Shown piece by piece: positions 1-11,617 of a stretch of 64,000 bases of DNA; position 1 is the first letter of the stretch; every line of letters starts with the position of its first letter. Where the stretch lies: the NCBI GenBank assembly GCA_036320915.1, contig JAXBDG010000007.1:2108001-2172000 (forward strand). Reading direction: 5' to 3'. The stretch is from Linnemannia elongata (Eukaryota; Mortierellomycota; Mortierellomycetes; Mortierellales; Mortierellaceae). The translations under genes were made by a program, and so were the position numbers. The notes beneath the pieces are model-generated. The model made no database searches. It had not been told where the DNA came from and was given only the letters and a program-made list of their open reading frames with translations.

Positions 1-946
1 CACTTTTTCGCCTCGTCTGGCTGATGGAAAAGGGAATGGGAGATGGTGAGCATCCGAGTCGATGGTCTGGGATCTGTCTACTTTCCCCCTCGTTCCTGCC
101 TCTTCCTTTCTCTCATGTTTCTGTTGTAATTTTTCACAAGCCCATAAAGTTGGACTGGCGCCGATGAAGAAAAGTAACAAGAAGCAACATACACGCATGC
201 CATCATCGTCCTTGCAAACCAGAAAGGGCTCAGACTCACTTCAATCTTTTCTTATTTCTCTTGCATGAAAAAATTGTCTAAAAGCATGTTTTGCTGAATC
301 TCACGCTCTCTCCCCCCCCCCCCCCCCGTCTCTCGTCCCGCAGCTTCTTTTATCTGCTCTGTTCCTTGACCACCCCTCAAAATGACAAAGCGAGAGAACA
401 AGCGAGCCTGGACAAAAGAACCAAAACACCGACGGCACACCCCGTTCTCCCTTATCCCCTGAAAGGCAGAGGCTATTCCCATGCTCATCGATCGGCCGGC
501 ACAGCACCTTTATTTGCTGTATTTGAACTGGTTTGCGTCTGCTTTGGAAAAAAAAGTTGTTTATTTGCTTTCAGGGCCTGGACCAGAGAGAGCATGCTCA
601 CCTGGAACGAGAAATCTCAACACAACGCCCTGAATGTGTCACAGACCGTTCTTCGTCTTCTCTTTTTCAGTTTCTTCCTCTCTTTCTTATTTTCTTTTCT
701 CTTTCTTGCTTTTCGATCACCACTTCTCCCTCTCCTTTCACCGTGCTTAAAAACCCTTCTTCCCGACTTACTCGTGCAATTCTCACTGCCACAGCTCAAC
801 TTTTCGTCCTTTTCTCCTCTGTCCATCGATATTGCTCCCTCAAATCGTCTCCCACACCCCTACACATCAATATTATTAGCCCAGACTGTGACCTAAGCCT
901 TTCGACTACATCCTCCACGCCGCTATTCCTCACGAACGTTATTGTA
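1..946. other. intergenic, upstream of first repeat-protein gene
   Basis: I see no convincing coding sequence here. There is a run of 16 C at 312-327 and a pyrimidine-rich stretch from about 650 to 900. Similar CT-rich leaders precede the other N-terminal-module genes in this window (4080-4200, 7810-7980, 32040-32200), so this is probably promoter and 5' leader for the gene starting at 947. Confidence 0.5.
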
Positions 947-3669
947 ATGACTCGCATCAATTTCTCCCACAAGGACCCCTCAGGGCAGGTAGACCAACGC
1001 GCGAATCCCCAAGGATTCCAGAGGCCTGATCTTCCGGCCACTCGTAGATACCTTCTGACCGACAAACAAAACCGCGACAGTTTCTTCAGTGTCCTTGTCA
1101 GTGCGATAAAACTCGCCTTCCCGAATTACGACCACATCAAACGCGAGGCGCAGAACGTCGTGGTGCCAACGGTCTTGCAAAGGTAAGTTTCACGGAACAT
1201 TCATGTAAATGGCTCGCTTGTTAGTTACTCTATGCCATCTCGACTAACTTGACATTCATCTCCGTCAACATTAGGTCGGATCCTCCTCGAATTCGGACAT
1301 ACACAAGTGAAATCCTACGCGTCATGGATGAAAAAGGGACACAGGACCCGCCAGGGGTTGAGTCTGAGGGAGGAGGAGATGGTGATGCCATGGATGAGGA
1401 CGACAACGATGACAACGATGACAACGATGACCAAGGCGGATATGAGACTGATGGCGACGACATGGATGGGAACCAGACAGACGTAATGATCGACTATTCG
1501 TATTCGACGTTTGAGATGAACGCATCCCTGAGCATTCAACCGTTGTATCCCGCTCTCGCTGAATATGCGGATCCCCGCCCGTCAAGGACACGATCCTTTT
1601 TCGCCCTGCCTGTATATATGCTGGACGAGGAAGGGAGCGTCCTTTCTATGCAACATAGCTCATGGAAGGTGTTCAGAGTTTGTGAGAGCGGTAGGAACAA
1701 CCTTGAAGTCGAGACCTGGATCTCTCACTTCATCCATGAGCGGAGTTACGGGGTTATCACAGATGACAAGGCAGCTCGTTTCGTCGAATCTTTTGGTCAT
1801 ATTCTCCTCTCCAAGGCCAAAAGGTTTCTTGACGCTTTTCGTAATACCTCCTCTAGCACCGACCCGGCCCCGATGTCAAACCAAGACCTTGCCGTCAGCC
1901 ACCTTTGTCGAGAGCTCCAACTCGAGAACGCCGACGACTTCGTCCCTCATTTGGAAAAGACTATCGAAGACCTTGAGAAAAGTGTCTCAAGGGACACTAG
2001 AACCGAAACGTCTACCGGGAAGCAACGCGCCACAAGTTCTGCCCTCTTATCGCATCTGGATCAAGAGTCCAATGCAATGGAAGTCGATGACGACGAGTCT
2101 GGCGCGTACCTCACTGCCGACAGACGAGGTCGCCAATATCACATCTGCAAGCACCACTACAAACGACTGTATCCCGGGTACACCCCACGCCACGTCGAGA
2201 CCCAGACCAATGACTTCGCATCGTACGATGTCTTCACTGGCAAGATTACCGCCATTCTCACGTCTCAAGACGCACTAGCAGCCCTCCTCAAGATCGATCC
2301 CGGCCAGGTTGGGTTCGTCTCGGAGTCCTTAATCACGATGGACTGGAAAGCATCAACGCAGGACATCGATCGACTTCTTGAGTTTGCGGATCGCTTCGGA
2401 ATCGCCGACATGACCATCTCTGGAGGAGACAGTGAGGCTCCCACCACTCCCGAGCAAGACCAGGCTGAGACGGGTTATGTACGAGAGATACTCAAAACCG
2501 TGGTTGCTAACGTGCCTAGAGTGACTGTCATCTGGGCCTCCAAGTTGGATGTGTCGGCTCTCCTCCAGGAAACATCCGAGACAAGAGAGGATCTCCTCTA
2601 CCTCACGATCAAAGACTGTCACCTGGGAGTTTTGTCGGTGATCTACAATCGCCACTTGGTGGTGTCTCGTATCACGACTGCCCTCGGGGATCTGCCCTCG
2701 GTATTCGAAGGTCTCTCGGTGCCTGGAGAGTCTGCGAAGTCCGGAGCGTCTTTCCTATCCGGGAAAGCACAGAGTCTTGAGATTTCGTCCGGTGTCAACT
2801 GGACTGCTGAGACCAAGTCCGCAATAACGAATACATTCGAGAAGACGATCCAAGCAAACCCTGCCCTGACATCAATGGTTGTGGAGTGCCCTGTCACTGT
2901 TGCGTTCAGGCAGGTACCCAAAGCTATCGAGGAAATTGTGAGACCACTTAACTCGGGATCCGCTTCTCGGCTCAAGTTCCGCAGTCTCATCGTCAGGAGC
3001 AGTACAGTCAACGACGTGGTCGCTCTATACGACCTGTCTCAGTCTTCGCAGGAATTATCCCTAACGCCGGTTTCCCTGGATGCCACAGTAAGATCCGTCA
3101 CCAGCCTGTCTTCGATCTTGAGGAGCTCGGGTGCTTCCGTCCGTGTTCTTCACTTGATTGGACCCAGCCCTGGCTGCCTTGACAGTCTGAGCGAGATCTT
3201 CAAGTCTGAGCGTCAGCCTGACCGGCTTATAAGCCTTACCCTGCTGCTGGATCACATAAAACCAAGAGACCATACGGAATCGCTGCAGAAGCTCCTGGTG
3301 TCCTCCAGGAAGACGTTCAAGCAGCTCGCCCTGATTTCCCCCCCTCCCAATGACTCTAGGACGGCGATTTTAAGGACTCTCGAGACGCTTCAAGGCATCC
3401 AGGTTTTGTTGGCTCAGACAGCAACGACGGACATCGAGTGGATTGCGGATGCCACCAAGGCGGTCAATGCATCATCAGACTCTACCGTGACTGTCGTCGA
3501 ATCCGCCGAGGAGCTGGCACGGATAGTACCGGGCTTTACCGATGCTGGGCTCGACCGCCTGAAGGTCATTTTCAATTATTCTGATCCGATTGATCTTCCT
3601 GGTACTGAGGTAGTTGTTAAACTGGCCGCCTCCTCACCAACATCACCTAAATCAGGAAGGGGAGAATAG
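947..3669 (+). CDS. large leucine-rich repeat-like protein with variable N-terminal module (copy A)
   Basis: Two exons, 947-1182 and 1275-3669, joined by a phase-2 GTAAGT...TTAG intron, giving 876 residues. The ATG at 947 is chosen because the copy at 4218 starts with the same MTRI. Residues 1-95 form the N-terminal module (core AFPNYDH...VVPTVL, then PRIRTYTSEILRV after the intron). An Asp/Asn-rich acidic linker with DDN repeats lies at about 115-150. The remaining 700 residues are a regular alternation of leucine-rich strand-like and helix-like segments, like an irregular LRR solenoid. I see no catalytic motif, signal peptide or membrane segment. It is the intact member of the cluster, and parts of it are duplicated at 4218-4643 and 7991-9395. 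I do not recognise a named family; the function is unknown and the LRR-like fold is inferred from sequence pattern only. Confidence 0.8.
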
Positions 3670-4217
3670 ATAAAACAATTAAACAACAGATACATTTTTC
3701 TTCATTCAGATGCAGCTGTTTTATTGTTGGTATCGGTTTGCTTCCTTGCTCGCCCTTTTTTTCTTTTCTTTTCTTTTTTTTTTTTTGAGCTGCTGCCTGA
3801 GTGGAAACATGATGTTAGTGTGGCAGTAGTGTAATTGATTGACTAGAACCTTGATCATTTTGCGGACCATATTCCTAAGGCACTATTTTTTTGCCTACCA
3901 AACGTCGATGTTTACATTGAAAGAAGAGGGGAGAGGAGGTCGCTTGCACCTTGCCAATGGCCTTGAAATAATTTATCTTTTTGTCGTTTATGAGCAGAGG
4001 CGCACGTGAATCACGGGCGGACGGTGGACGAAATTTAAATCTTCGCCATTTTGAGTGCCCATCGCCATCTCCAAGTTACTATTGTCATGTTCTGTTCTTT
4101 TCTTTCTTTTTCTTTGTATTCTCACCTCACCATACACTTATCCTGCCTCAAACCGCCCTTACCCTCCCTCTTATCAACGCACTTTGACCACACGTTTATT
4201 CAGTATCTTTATTTCTT
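3670..4217. other. 3' flank of copy A and promoter of copy B
   Basis: No gene is visible. The stretch contains the 3' region of copy A and the CT-rich leader of copy B. Most of it, to about 4140, is recognisably homologous to 8935-9390, so the duplicated unit included this intergenic DNA. Confidence 0.6.
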
Positions 4218-4643
4218 ATGACTCGAATCAGTTTCATTTTTAAGCACGGTCCATTGCGAGACGATGGCCCAAAGCAACGCTTTCAAGTTCCGGGATTGGA
4301 GGATTCCACTGTAATGTTTAAACCTCAGAGACGTTGTGGCGACCTTTTCTACACGGTCCTCCTGAGTCAAGTCGCTGGGACTTTTCTAGGATTTGACCAT
4401 GTCGAGGTTAATGGCAAGGTAGTTCCTATCTTAAATAATCCATCGTAAGTTTTTTCAAGGCGCGGTTATGATGAATATTTTCTTTATTTTAGTGTTTTGC
4501 AAATGGAAGGGAATGTCTCAGGCTAACGACATGGGTTTGTAATAATCGACGAACTTAGAAATGCCCGTCGGATCCGCGCCTACCCTAGTGAAGTCCTGCG
4601 AGTTCTCTACGCGTCTGATAACAACCCTTCCAGTGCTGATTAA
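4218..4643 (+). CDS. shortened N-terminal-module gene (copy B)
   Basis: Exons 4218-4444 and 4559-4643 give 103 residues. The start MTRISF matches MTRINF of copy A. The first exon ends in phase 2 at GTAAGT, and the second exon begins after CTTAG with RRIRAYPSEVLRVLYA, matching PRIRTYTSEILRV of copy A directly after its intron. A TAA follows soon after. Downstream to about 4760 the same general frame reads as an Asp/Asn-rich relic (DNDNTDGNETG) that corresponds to the acidic linker of copy A, now beyond the stop. The LRR-like body is absent. It may be a truncated pseudogene or a small protein made only of the N-terminal module; expression data would decide. Confidence 0.55.
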
Positions 4644-4789
4644 GCCCTTCACATGATGCAAGTTCTGACGCTCAGTGACAACGGACATAGCGACGACCAT
4701 CCCATTGACAATGACAATACCGATGGAAACGAGACTGGTTGAGACGGCTTGGCTAATGGTAATGACGAACGGCGCCACTATTGACAATT

Positions 4790-5221
4790 AATGTCTTTAT
4801 GGCAGAAAACAGTTGGTGTCAGCCGTGGCGCGGGTAGGAAGAACAGTCAACCAGTCAAAATGAAACGAATAAAGTTTTTTTAACCTTACATCAGTAAGGT
4901 CAGTAAGGAAGAGCTGAAGCTTGGGTTCGACAACCACTGAATTCTAAAGACGTGTGTGATGGAGAGGTGCTTTTCTTTCCATGAGAACGCTTTCCTTTCT
5001 TTTTATTTAACAAAGACAGTCCCGACTATGCAATAAAAGCTAGTTGCGGACAATGGTGATCTTTTCTTTATCTTTACACTTCACTCAAACCACCCCACGT
5101 GGCTTCTACGTGGTACCGATATCCTACTTCCTGCTCTTCGTTCGCATCTTGCGGGCTTGGTTTGATGTGGGGTATTACGAATGCACATGTGCAGAAGGTG
5201 TGTCTCCAGCCTAAATTACAG

Positions 5222-5256
<35 letters not shown>

Positions 5257-5455
5257 ACCTCCCTTCGCCATGTGTGTGCCTGTCCCAAGCTCGAAACTTA
5301 CGCTGCAGTGTTTAGCCCCCATAAATGTCCAATGCTTCTAAGTTTTCACTTTTCTTAACTCCTCTTTCTATCTACTTCCGTCCCTCCCTCCCTCATCTTA
5401 TACCTCCTCTTGTCAACATTCTCGGCAAGCATCATTATCGTCATTAATCACGCAG
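4790..5455. other. intergenic with long A tract
   Basis: No gene is visible. There is a 31-base A tract at 5224-5254. A CT-rich leader at about 5355-5410 precedes the decayed transcription factor gene. Confidence 0.5.
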
Positions 5456-7068
5456 ATGGCGACACAAGAACAGATCAATACAGTGCAGACCGAGTCCACC
5501 TTGAAAGCATTGGTTGGCATCTATTTGTGTGACCCAGTCGATGGCCAAAAGATTACCAACAACGACATTACTAAACCCAGAGCAAGACATTTAACTATTT
5601 AACTGGGCGTATGATGCGGTTGTGCCAGCGGAAATGCGAACCCTACTTGACCGTGAGATCAAGAACTCACCTTTTCGAACTTTATAACCAATTACAACTA
5701 TATTTTCCCTCTGAGTTGCGAAAGGAGAGAGGTACCAAATTTCCGTGATAATTATTATTGCTCTTGTCATTCCCTTTCTAGAAACACTATTTGCCTTCGC
5801 CCATGGTCCGGCAGGAACTTCTTCGGGTGCGCGAAGAGAACATTTACACCCTGCCTGTTTCCCTGCAACGCTATTTACTACTGTGGGTCGATAATCTCAG
5901 CCAATCTCGCTGACGGAGACGCCGATGGATAAGAGTTTTTATTGCGGGGGAAGGGCAAGCCATATTAATCATTACAACTCATTGTCAACGCTTGCACAAA
6001 ACTATAGCCAATATTCATCCGTTTTATCACAACGTTAATAGTTCTTTTTAAGGATAGGTACCTGGGGAAACGCATCTGCAGGATACAGGGGCTGCTGCTC
6101 TTTGCGAACGGAAACAGGAAAATGCCCAGGTACAGGACTCGCCAACCAAGCCATCAACATGGCCTGCACGATCGCTGCTCATACCAGGCAGGATGAGAGC
6201 ATCAACGTAACCATGAAGGCGTAATTTGCACGTGTGTTCTGGTACTGCTTCATCTACAACTCGACCCTATCCGCCATCGTAGGGGGTCCCACCATAATCA
6301 ATGACAAAGACATCACTGTCGACATGTTTGAAGCAGGCGACTTGGGCAAGAGAACGAGACCTGCTCTGACCAGTATATACCTAACTGTGTACGCAGCTGG
6401 CAGGTATGTCGTGAGATTCGGAGCTACTACAATCAAATCATGCAGGGTCCTCAGCACTCGGAGCAGTTCCTCCTCAACCGCCTGGAACAGCTGGACACGG
6501 CCTTGGTCGAGGGGCCAACATAGCTACTGATCATCATGAATAACCTTCCAGCCAGGGAGTCCATCACATCTCCTATCAAAGCGATGGCTACTGGTGCCCA
6601 GCTTTTATGCTACTCTCTTATCATCTTTCTTCACTACCCCTACTTGGCTGACTCCAAAAGCCCATACTCGCCCTTTACTGGTGAACAAGATGAACCCCCA
6701 GACTCGCAGGATACTGCAATCAGGCTGCCAATAAGATCAGAAGGATCATAAGTGTCTTGCTGGAGAAGGCACCTTGGATACTCGAAAATGACATCGCCGC
6801 ACGATATGTGCTCAACATGGCCATCAGGGCCTATTATCACAACTCCATGGTAACTTATGACACCTTACTTGAGAAGGAAGCAGGGCGAAACCTTCAAAAG
6901 GTCATTGTCCTTGCGGGAAAGATATTCTCGGAGTACGACTCTCTCCATCGGGGAAAACAGTGGCGGAGAAGCGAACCATTGGAACGACTCATTGGCGTTT
7001 GCGTTTCTGCCATAAGGACTGGAGGAATATGTGAGGACACCGTCGCCGTCAGAGGACGGTGGGCATGA
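5456..7068 (+). pseudogene. decayed fungal-specific transcription factor (fungal_trans-type) gene
   Basis: A discontinuous series of coding-like pieces in several frames on the plus strand. It begins with an ATG at 5456 opening 46 codons to a stop. Pieces follow around 5600 (YDAVVPAEMRTLLDREI), 5780-5910 after a plausible intron end (LPSPMVRQELLRVREEN), and 6130-6420, where a helix-rich segment leads into RVFWYCFIYNSTLSAIVGG and then DKDITVDMF. That last pattern (FW, then LS, G-P-I, D-DI) is the hallmark of the middle homology domain of fungal zinc-cluster regulators (fungal_trans). Later pieces (6420-6530, 6540-6720, 6730-7068) resemble the C-terminal helical part. Stops and frame changes separate the pieces beyond what introns easily explain. 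No Zn2Cys6 finger is visible. I call it a dead gene lying inside the repeat-protein cluster. Confidence 0.6.
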
Positions 7069-7990
7069 GTATTGAATGTTGGCCAGGACCGATACAAATA
7101 GATTTTCATCTTTTTTATGCATGTGAGAGAACCAATTGTTTTCGCTTTATGTCTCTTTGCTTTGCATTGTTTTGTTTTGATTTGCTTATTTCGAAAACGG
7201 GAAGGGAAATGTGTTGGAGAAACAGCAACCAGCGGGAGGATGCGTACACTGTTCATATGTTGTCAAAAAAAAGTGTGCAATGGAGACGAAAAAAAGATTT
7301 GATCACAAGAACGAATACAAAAACAAAAAGACTCCAAATCCTCCCCACGGCTCCCATTCCTTGCTCTTGTATCCCAGCATTTCTGTTCCTGTTCGCAAAG
7401 GAAGAGATAAAGAAGGTACAGAAATAATTCAACTAAAGTGGTTCTCAAGGAGAATGACTGCTAAGGAAATGATGTTTGGATGGTGCAAAGGCGAATATGC
7501 CACAGTTGTTGAGTATGAGGAACAGGGTGTGAACTCAGGGACCCGAAACATGGACTATGATTAGTGATGGATGTAAGATATGGTAACTTAGAAGAGAACC
7601 CTGACAGCAATTGGACCGCGGTGTCTGAAAACGCCCTGTCATTATTTTTCACACCCTCACATCACTTTTTTTTCTTCGCAGCATCTCACAGATGCGCGAC
7701 CGGACCACTCATCTCTTTATCCCAAAAAGGTATTGGGTGACAATTGAGAAAGCAACCTTGTTTTAGGTCTTCGCCAATGGAAAATTATTAAAAACCCCAA
7801 AGGTTATATTATTGCATTTCTCTCCCTTTCCTCGTCACCTCTTCCTTCCTTTGCACTCTTCCTCTACGCGAAATACTCGCACTCTTTCCTCTTGCCGTAC
7901 ACCTTATTCACACTTTGAATTCAATCAGCTTATCTATCTTTCATATTCTTGCCTCTTCCACCACGGTTTATTTCCTTATACTAGAACTAA
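7069..7990. other. intergenic, promoter side of copy C
   Basis: No gene is supported. The last 180 bases are CT-rich like the leaders of the other N-terminal-module genes. Confidence 0.5.
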
Positions 7991-8538
7991 ATGCGACTAA
8001 ACCAAACCGCGATTCCCCAAAGTTTCCACCGGCCTGATCTTCCGGCCACTCGTAGATACCTTGCAACCGGAAGACAAAACGGCGACAATTTCTTCACTGT
8101 CCTTGTCAGCGCGATAGAACTCGCCTTCCCGAATTACGACCACATCGAACGCGAGGCGCAGAACGTCGTGGTACCAACGGTCTTGCAAGGGTAAGTTTCA
8201 CGGAACATTCATGTAAATGGCTCGCTTGTTAGTTACTATATGCCATCTCGACTAACTTGACATTCATCCCCGTCAAAATTAGGTCGGGTCCTCCTCGAAT
8301 TCGGGCATACACAAGAGAAACTCTCCGCGTCATATATGCAGAGGGGACACAGGACCAACCAGGAGTTGCGTCTGAGGTAGGAGGAGATGATGATGCCAAG
8401 GATGACGACGACAACGATGACAACGATGACAACGATGACAACGATGACTACGACGGATATGAGACTGATGGCGACGACGAATATGGAAACCAAACAAAAA
8501 CAATGGTCGACTTTTCGGCCTCAATGATGGAGATGTGA
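7991..8538 (+). CDS. truncated duplicate of copy A (copy C)
   Basis: Exons 7991-8190 and 8283-8538 give 151 residues. From about 8010 onward the DNA is nearly identical to 1000-1500, including the intron (8191-8282 versus 1183-1274, both 92 bases and phase 2). The MTRI start of copy A is replaced by a different ATG context. The protein holds the N-terminal module and an expanded Asp/Asn linker (DDNDDND repeats), then ends at TGA where copy A runs on into its LRR-like body. Homology to copy A resumes at about 8738 with copy A's last 65 codons and 3' flank, so roughly 2 kb of the body has been deleted. The open frame is intact, so it could still make a small acidic protein, or be a recent pseudogene. 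Confidence 0.6.
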
Positions 8539-8737
8539 GAAGAATGTTAGGAAGCACTTGAAGAATGACGAGTAAAGACGTTGCTTTCTTAGTATCTCTG
8601 ATTACCATTTATAGCACCTGAGCAGCGCCAAGTTGGTGGCCTATCCACTTCATCAAATAAAAAAGAAAGGAAGTGGTTCTTCTAGTAGGATTCACACCTA
8701 TCCATAATATATAAACGCATCCCGGATGCGTTCCATA

Positions 8738-9395
8738 CGTCATCAGACTCCACCGTGGCTGCTATCGGATCCACCGAAGAGCTGTCACAGAAAGTACTGG
8801 GTTTACCGACGCTGGGTAAGGCCATTTCCAACCGTTCCGAGCAGAGTGATACTCCTGGTGACGAGTCAATAGTTTACCGGCTCCTCCTCGCCAACCTCGC
8901 CTAAATCACCAGAAAGAAGGGGAGGATAGATAGAACGATTCATCAAAAGATACATTTTAACTCATTATGGTGCAGGTGCTGTTTCGTTGATTCTAATTTT
9001 TGAGTTACTGCCTGAGAGGAAACATGGTTTCAACGTGTCAAAGGTGTAATTGAGTGGCTAGAACTTCTGTCTTTTTGCGGATCACATCCCCAAGGCACTG
9101 CTTTTATGCTACGAATTTCGATGTCTACATGGGAAGAAGATGAAGATTATGTCGCTTGCGCCTTGCATCATGTGCCTGAAATAATTTATCTTTTCGTCGT
9201 ATTTGAGCATTGGCACACCTTAATCATGAGGTCATATGGCTATTATCATACTGGCTGAGAGGCGGGTCACTCAATGGCGGACGGCGGACGACATTTATCA
9301 TAAGTCTTCAACATGTTTTTAAGTGCCCATCGCTATTTCCATATTTCATCATGCTCTTTTCTTACGTATATTCTCATTTTACCATATACTTCTCC
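8738..9395 (+). repeat. duplicated 3' end and downstream flank of copy A
   Basis: This stretch matches 3468-4150 base by base over long runs: the end of the coding region (here shifted in frame), the 3' flank with GATACATTTT, and the downstream promoter region. It carries an extra insert of roughly 55 bases near 9215-9270. It is not coding here. With 7991-8538 it defines a segmental duplication of the whole copy A unit with an internal deletion. Confidence 0.75.
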
Positions 9396-9404
9396 TACCG
9401 ATAC

Positions 9405-9631
9405 GACTGAGGTTTTTGAAGGGGAACTGGACCTATTCTTGCCGAGAATCTATGAATTCTGTGGCCGGACAATGAGTGAGCTGAAAGAGCTTGTGATTGA
9501 TGCACAGGACACCCATCTGAACTGGAAGAGCCTTGACTATCTTTGAGATATTGTCAGCCGCGGTCCTGACATCTGCGCCCCAGGTAAGAACCTTGATCCT
9601 TGTTTCATGGTAAACCAACAAGTAGCATTCC
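9405..9631 (+). pseudogene. fragment of LRR-like repeat protein
   Basis: A plus-strand reading contains MSELKELVIDAQDTHLNW ending in SLDYL, then a frame change, then FEILSAAVLTSAPQVRTLIL. Both pieces have the leucine spacing of the repeat bodies at 1275-3669 and 25052-31049 (compare FPELKSLEIH there). A stop and a frameshift interrupt it. It follows directly on the duplicated flank and is probably a relic of another repeat-protein gene. Confidence 0.4.
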
Positions 9632-11303
9632 TCCGATCGTGAACAATACTCTAATGCTTCCTTTTTCATTCTTCTCTTTTACTCCAATCAAACACAAATA
9701 TATTGAAGCCAGCACAAAAATTCATCATCCAAACATGTGCCACTTTGACCTTCAATGGTCCCAGTTCCTCACCTCCCTCGACTGGTTCGCCCCTCTGACA
9801 CATCAGCTTCCGTGGCCTGGGTTTCAAACCCAGCCAACTGGACGAGCCTAAAACAACAGCGATCTGGTTAGTGGTGGCGAGAGATGCAGCGTGTGTTGTC
9901 GAGGAACGGGTTGAGTTGTGGAGATTCGGCAATGACTAAGGATCTGATGCTGCGTTTGAGAGAAGACGCACATTTGTTGGTGTCGTTTTAATAGACTACT
10001 GTGACGATGAACCAGATCCGGGAGTCGTAGGAGAAGTTACATAGAGGAGGGATCCATTGACCTATCTTTACCATGAGTGGCCTCTGAGTTCCTCGGGGGT
10101 TTGGTTCTCTCTGTATAAAGCAATATATATTGATACAATAAAACGTTTGACCATTTACCCTTCAACTGCACTCACACCTTTTTCCTTCCGCAATGCCGCA
10201 TGCTCTGAATTTTTTAACCAGCTTTTTTTTTTTTTTTTTAACACCTCTCCACAAAAGAGAGTGAACTTGGTTGTGAAAATTAATCGTATTGAACAATTCT
10301 TTTTGGCGGCTTCTGCATATTGTAAAACTGAAAATGTGTCGTCTATGATAGGTGATGAAAAAAAAGTAATCGTCCCCGATGTGATGATAAAAAAGGATAG
10401 AGTAGGCATAAAGTAAATGAGAGGGTATGAATCACTGCAACGACTAATACTCTGTCACACCACAAAGTATGAACCCGCGCCTCGTGAAAATTTATCCTCG
10501 TTGATAAAAAAAAAAAAAAAAAAAAAAAGAAATGCATGCATGAATGTTTTTTTTGGTTAAGGCTTCGCCAAAATTATGGGAGGTGGCTGTCGGGTCCTGC
10601 CCTACTCTACCACCTCTCAGAGCTCCCCGCACGGCTGTCTAAATTATTCATCGCTCAGAAACCCCAATACCTTTCCTCTCTCTTTCACACACACCCTCTC
10701 CTCTGCCCCTACCCCCCTTGAATCTGTAATCGCCTCTCCTCTCTCCCTCCAACGGTCAACGGACGCCCTGCATCGCATCGCTCTCGTTTGGTTTCTCCTG
10801 GCCGGATATTGTACTATTTCCGTGAAATTTAGAGGACTACATCAAGCACCACATCAGGATGTGCTTCAATTCTGCGGGGCTCGAGGCTAGAAGTAAGAAA
10901 AGGGTGATCGAGAATGAAAGAGGAAAAGAGCAATGGAGGAGGATGGGGAAGGAGGACGAAAATAGTGCAATTGGAGTTTGGAGTAATTGATAATTAGTAC
11001 CAAAGGAGCAAACCCCCCCCCCCCCAAACGTATTATTGACAAACATGCAAAACAAGGGTGAATGTCATGCAAAAAATAGCTGTTTATCGTGTAAGGTGTA
11101 CTTGTTTATGCACAGGGTTGCGGCAGTAGCAATTGTATCACAAAAAAACAACAACGGCTGGGCAAAGCCCAATTGTTGCATGTGTCACACCAACAAGCGA
11201 CACATCCCGCCTCTCCCCAATCCGCCCTGTCGTTTTTCACCCCTCCTACCTAATCCCCAATTCACATTTGTCATTATCATCATCACCTCCCACCGGAACA
11301 GTA
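9632..11303. other. intergenic, no supported gene
   Basis: No gene is supported. Homopolymer runs are present: T near 10203-10220, A near 10506-10528, and C near 11013-11024. A CT-rich stretch at 10660-10760 looks like the promoters elsewhere in this cluster, but no credible start and protein follow it. Confidence 0.45.
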
Positions 11304-11617
11304 TCAATGGAAAGAGTTGAATTCACCGCAGCTACTGTAAAAAACACAAAAATCATAAAGCAACAAGAGACTTACTATTCAGATGATCCTTCAGAACTCA
11401 AGAACGGCAAGACCGTCTCCCCACTTTGAACACATCTGGCCGCCGCAAAGACACTCACAATATCATGCCATAACACAATTCGCCTCCCTGAGGCGGGATC
11501 TCGTCGGATGATAATGTTGATCTCGTCCTTGCTTGTGAAGAGGGGCCCTTTGGTTCGGTGCGCGGCTTGGAGGCGAAAGGTTTGGAAGTTTGCTTCATGT
11601 TTTTTTTGGGTATCCAT
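11304..11617 (-). CDS. solo N-terminal module, minus strand (copy D)
   Basis: Exon 1 is complement(11376-11617) from an ATG at 11617. It ends in phase 2 at GTAAGT, and a TTTTTTACAG acceptor gives exon 2, complement(11304-11334), stopping after ten more codons. The total is 90 residues. The core GRRIVLWHDIVSVF...VQSGETVLPFL aligns with the N-terminal module of the gene at 23871 (GKHLIYWEDVQFAFPG...VKSGIIIVAFV), and the intron falls at the same place and phase. No body domain follows. It may be a solo module protein or a stump of a lost large gene. The exon 2 call is the weaker part, since reading through the donor also stops at once. Confidence 0.5.

Noticed and set aside
9800..9845. Hairpin-like GGGTTTCAAACCC resembling a tRNA T arm
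   Set aside because: No matching acceptor, D or anticodon stems can be built around it.
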